Below are positions 26,097-28,276 of a stretch of DNA of 28,276 nt, piece by piece. The notes beneath the pieces were generated by a model, which had not been told where the DNA came from, made no database searches, and was given only the letters and a program-made list of their open reading frames with translations. The stretch's first letter is position 1. Each line of letters opens with the position of its first letter. Source of the stretch: an uncultured Desulfuromonadales bacterium (GTDB lineage: Bacteria > Desulfobacterota > Desulfuromonadia > Desulfuromonadales > Geopsychrobacteraceae). The stretch is from assembly GCA_945787295.1 (NCBI GenBank), contig CALZHQ010000028.1:1-28276 (forward strand). The letters are read 5' to 3'. The translations under genes were made by a program, and so were the position numbers.

Positions 26097-26133
26097 AAAC
26101 ACTCACCTCCGGCGACGGAGCTGGGTGTTTTTT
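26097..26133 (+). terminator. Expression-platform terminator of the GEMM-I riboswitch
   Basis: A 15-position stem (26097-26111 with 26116-26130), one C-C mismatch and one G-T pair, GCGA loop, then a T-run to 26133. GAGTGTTT at 26061-26068, directly 3' of the aptamer, is the exact complement of AAACACTC at 26097-26104 and can act as antiterminator. It shares two bases with the 3' strand of P1, so aptamer folding and antitermination compete. Confidence 0.88.
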
Positions 26134-26237
26134 ATATTTGAATTAGTTGCTGTGTATTTATGCCACGGAACAGTTAGCGGAGGAATCCACGTTGTTTCAG
26201 ACTTGTACGTCTGGACAAAAATGAAAAGGAACTGACT

Positions 26238-28276
26238 ATGTGTAAAAAAAGAATTGTTCAATTGTTGTGTTTTTTGCTTCTGCCACTCATGTTCACTGCG
26301 TGCGGCGGTGGCGGTTCCGGAGACGCCCCAAGCGCACCTCGCACTGCAACAGGGTCCACTGGTGGGGTGCTTGTTGACCCCTATATCAGCGGCGCGATTT
26401 TGCAGGAGGTCACTGCGGACCGCAGTCAGGTGCTGCAGGATTCAGAGCCGACTGACGCTGAGGGGGTATTTCGCTTCCCCCAGGTGCTGACGCCCGGGTC
26501 AACTATTGAAATCAAAGTCGGCAGCCGAGGTAGCCACGTTGGCGACGCCAATCAGGTCATCCTGCGGCGCGTCGTGCGCTCGGGCGAGACCGGCGATTTG
26601 ATCGTGTCTCCACTCACCACCCTGGTTGCCAACGGCAGCACCGAACAGGAAGTTGCCGATCTGCTGCAATCCGCGGGCTTGTCGGGAATCACGGCCAACG
26701 ATATTTACCTCGACCCGATGGAGGACCTGGGCAACCCTACCAGCATCCCGACAGAGGAAAACCTGCGTAGGCTGCAGGCCGCCATGGCGATCGGTAACTA
26801 CCTTGAAACGATGAACAACCAGCCAGACACAGCTTTCGACGTTGACTTCCCGACTCTGACCAGCCTGCTAGACGCTGTTCAGGAGACCCTGAACCCAACG
26901 ACCTTCGTAACGATCAACAACCTACTGGCAACCGACCCGGAGGTCACGGACCTGACTCTCGAGGATTTCATTGCTGCTGCGGTGGTCCAAAATCGCTCGG
27001 TTGTTAACCTGGCGAAAACACAGTTAGCAACCTCGGGCCAGATCGACCCAACCGCCCTTTTTACGCAGACGCAAATTGCCAGCGACAACATGCTGACAGA
27101 AACCAAGGCTCAGAATCAGGCCGGCCAGCCCGCTCCCAGCCAGGCTACCGGGGCAGTCCTTTACGCGAACAACTGTGCTGACTGCCATGGCGCCCTGGCG
27201 GCCACCGACAAACCGGGCCGCAGCGCCAGCGCCATTCAAATCGCCATCGATAACAACGTCGGCGGCATGGACTTTCTGATAAATCTGTCGTCAGCGGAAT
27301 TGCAGGCGATTGCCGATGTCCTGCCACCTCTTGCGTCCACCGACCCCGGCACTCCGCCGGACGGAAATTCTCTTTATGCCAGTGGCTGCGCCAGTTGCCA
27401 CGGTTCCCTGGCCGCCACCAACAAGCCGGGTCGCAGCGCCAGTGCCATCCAGGTTGCGATTGATAATAATATCGGTGGAATGGGCTTCCTCAACAGCCTC
27501 ACTCCTGCAGACGTACAGGCGATTGCCGATACATTGCCGCCCGCCCCGGTCGTTGACCCCGGCACCCCGCCGGACGGCACTGTGCTCTACGCTTCTGAAT
27601 GTGCCGGCTGTCACGGTCCCCTGGCAACCACCTCTAAACCGGGTCGTAGCGCCAGCGCCATCCAGACCGCCATCGACAACAACATCGGCAGCATGGGCTT
27701 CCTCGTCCTGACCGCAGAACAGGTTCAGGCGATTACTGACGTACTGCCGGCAGCACCGGTCGTTGACCCCGGCACCCCGCCGGACGGCATCGCCCTGTAT
27801 GCCAGTAGCTGCGCCAGTTGCCACGGCGACCTGGCCGCCACCAACAAACCGGAACGCAGCGCCAGCGCCATCCAGGTTGCAATTGACAACAATATCGGCA
27901 GCATGGGCTATCTCAGCAGCCTGAGCGTTGAAGAGGTGCAGGCAATTGCTGACGTGCTGCCGGCGGCGCCGGTGGTCGATCCCGGCACCCCGCCGGACGG
28001 CACCGCCCTGTATGCCAGCAGCTGCGCCAGCTGTCACGGCGACCTGGCCACCACCAACAAACCGGAGCGCAGCGCCAGCGCCATCCAGGTTGCAATTGAC
28101 AACAATATCGGCAACATGGGCTATCTCAGCAGCCTGAGCGCTGAAGAGGTGCAGGCGATTACCGATGTACTGCCGGCAGCGCCGGTCGTTGACCCCGGCA
28201 CCCCGCCGGACGGCACCGCCCTGTATGCCAGCAGCTGCGCCAGCTGTCACGGCGACCTGGCCACCACCAACAAACC
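26238..28276 (+). CDS. Lipoprotein with tandem monoheme cytochrome c domains, 3' truncated
   Basis: Open from the ATG at 26238 (AGGA 7 bp upstream) to the window end, 679 complete codons and no stop. Lipoprotein signal with Cys22 (LMFTACGGGG). Residues ~40-180 form an N-terminal domain of a kind I recall from Geobacter lipoproteins (GVLVDPYISGAI, LTPGSTIEIKVG, LIVSPLTTLVANG), then a helical spacer. From ~305 come at least six units of about 71 residues, each a small class-I-like c domain: CXXCH at Cys313, 384, 455, 525, 596 and 667, a GRSASAIQ.AIDNN helix, a probable axial Met in NIG.MG(F/Y)L, and an AIADVLP helix, joined by VVDPGTPPDG linkers. Predicted to be surface exposed and to carry electrons. 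The arrangement resembles PgcA of Geobacter, with more heme domains and a different N-terminus. Confidence 0.9.
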   Translation, partial: MCKKRIVQLLCFLLLPLMFTACGGGGSGDAPSAPRTATGSTGGVLVDPYISGAILQEVTADRSQVLQDSEPTDAEGVFRFPQVLTPGSTIEIKVGSRGSHVGDANQVILRRVVRSGETGDLIVSPLTTLVANGSTEQEVADLLQSAGLSGITANDIYLDPMEDLGNPTSIPTEENLRRLQAAMAIGNYLETMNNQPDTAFDVDFPTLTSLLDAVQETLNPTTFVTINNLLATDPEVTDLTLEDFIAAAVVQNRSVVNLAKTQLATSGQIDPTALFTQTQIASDNMLTETKAQNQAGQPAPSQATGAVLYANNCADCHGALAATDKPGRSASAIQIAIDNNVGGMDFLINLSSAELQAIADVLPPLASTDPGTPPDGNSLYASGCASCHGSLAATNKPGRSASAIQVAIDNNIGGMGFLNSLTPADVQAIADTLPPAPVVDPGTPPDGTVLYASECAGCHGPLATTSKPGRSASAIQTAIDNNIGSMGFLVLTAEQVQAITDVLPAAPVVDPGTPPDGIALYASSCASCHGDLAATNKPERSASAIQVAIDNNIGSMGYLSSLSVEEVQAIADVLPAAPVVDPGTPPDGTALYASSCASCHGDLATTNKPERSASAIQVAIDNNIGNMGYLSSLSAEEVQAITDVLPAAPVVDPGTPPDGTALYASSCASCHGDLATTNK
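27150..28276 (+). repeat. 213-bp tandem repeat encoding heme domains
   Basis: The heme motifs start at 27174, 27387, 27600, 27810, 28023 and 28236: spacing 213, 213, 210, 213, 213 bp. The first three units have diverged, while units 4-6 are nearly identical at base level, as expected from recent expansion at the 3' side. The array continues past the window end. Confidence 0.95.

Noticed and set aside
27291..28250. Long antisense open frame (319 codons) opposite the heme repeats
   Set aside because: It mirrors the 213-bp repeat on the wrong strand; the + strand frame has a lipoprotein signal, heme motifs and a ribosome-binding site.
27150..28276. Regular repeat considered as a CRISPR array
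   Set aside because: The unit is 213 bp, coding and in frame, with no short repeat/spacer pattern.

Overview
The window looks like chromosome of a Desulfuromonadales-type (Geobacter/Desulfuromonas-like) anaerobic bacterium. The evidence is a PEP-CTERM protein, an RND copper-efflux operon with methionine-rich accessory proteins, a GEMM-I riboswitch in front of a lipoprotein with tandem c-type heme domains, a SAM-I riboswitch over methionine genes, and moderately GC-rich coding DNA. The genus is inference. No tRNA, rRNA, insertion sequence or CRISPR array was seen.

Layout. 1-621: 3' end of a PEP-CTERM protein on the + strand. 707-8075, - strand: a five-gene copper/silver efflux operon read as tolC-like, cusB-like, cusA-like and two paralogous Met/His-rich periplasmic proteins. 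It starts from an intergenic region with a sigma-54-like promoter and in-phase palindromes, and ends at a terminator shared with the PEP-CTERM gene. 8568-11072, + strand: an RNase E/G-family ribonuclease with a structured leader and a long repetitive basic tail. 11136-16607, - strand: read from the right, cysK, then a SAM-I riboswitch with its terminator, two transsulfuration PLP enzymes (metI-like, metC-like), and a dynamin-like GTPase. 16938-22614, - strand: hflX, an MltD-like LysM lytic transglycosylase, a small U32/UbiV-like Fe-S protein, a membrane-anchored helical-repeat protein and an Smr-domain protein. 22685-23452, - strand: fabI. 23616-25666, + strand: overlapping leuC-leuD. 25981-28276, + strand: a GEMM-I (c-di-GMP/cGAMP) riboswitch, an intrinsic terminator with a visible antiterminator, then a lipoprotein carrying at least six near-identical monoheme cytochrome c repeats. 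This last gene runs off the window, is open to the last base and has no stop codon here.

How the parts work together. The efflux genes encode a complete tripartite Cus-like exporter, and the Met/His-rich pair probably buffers or delivers metal in the periplasm in place of CusF. The cysK/metI/metC block links sulfide assimilation to methionine synthesis with SAM feedback. The riboswitch-cytochrome unit at the right edge is the most interesting part. It resembles the layout known for Geobacter pgcA (a GEMM-I riboswitch in front of a lipoprotein with several monoheme domains), but here the heme domain has been amplified into a longer, recently expanded tandem array on a different N-terminal domain.
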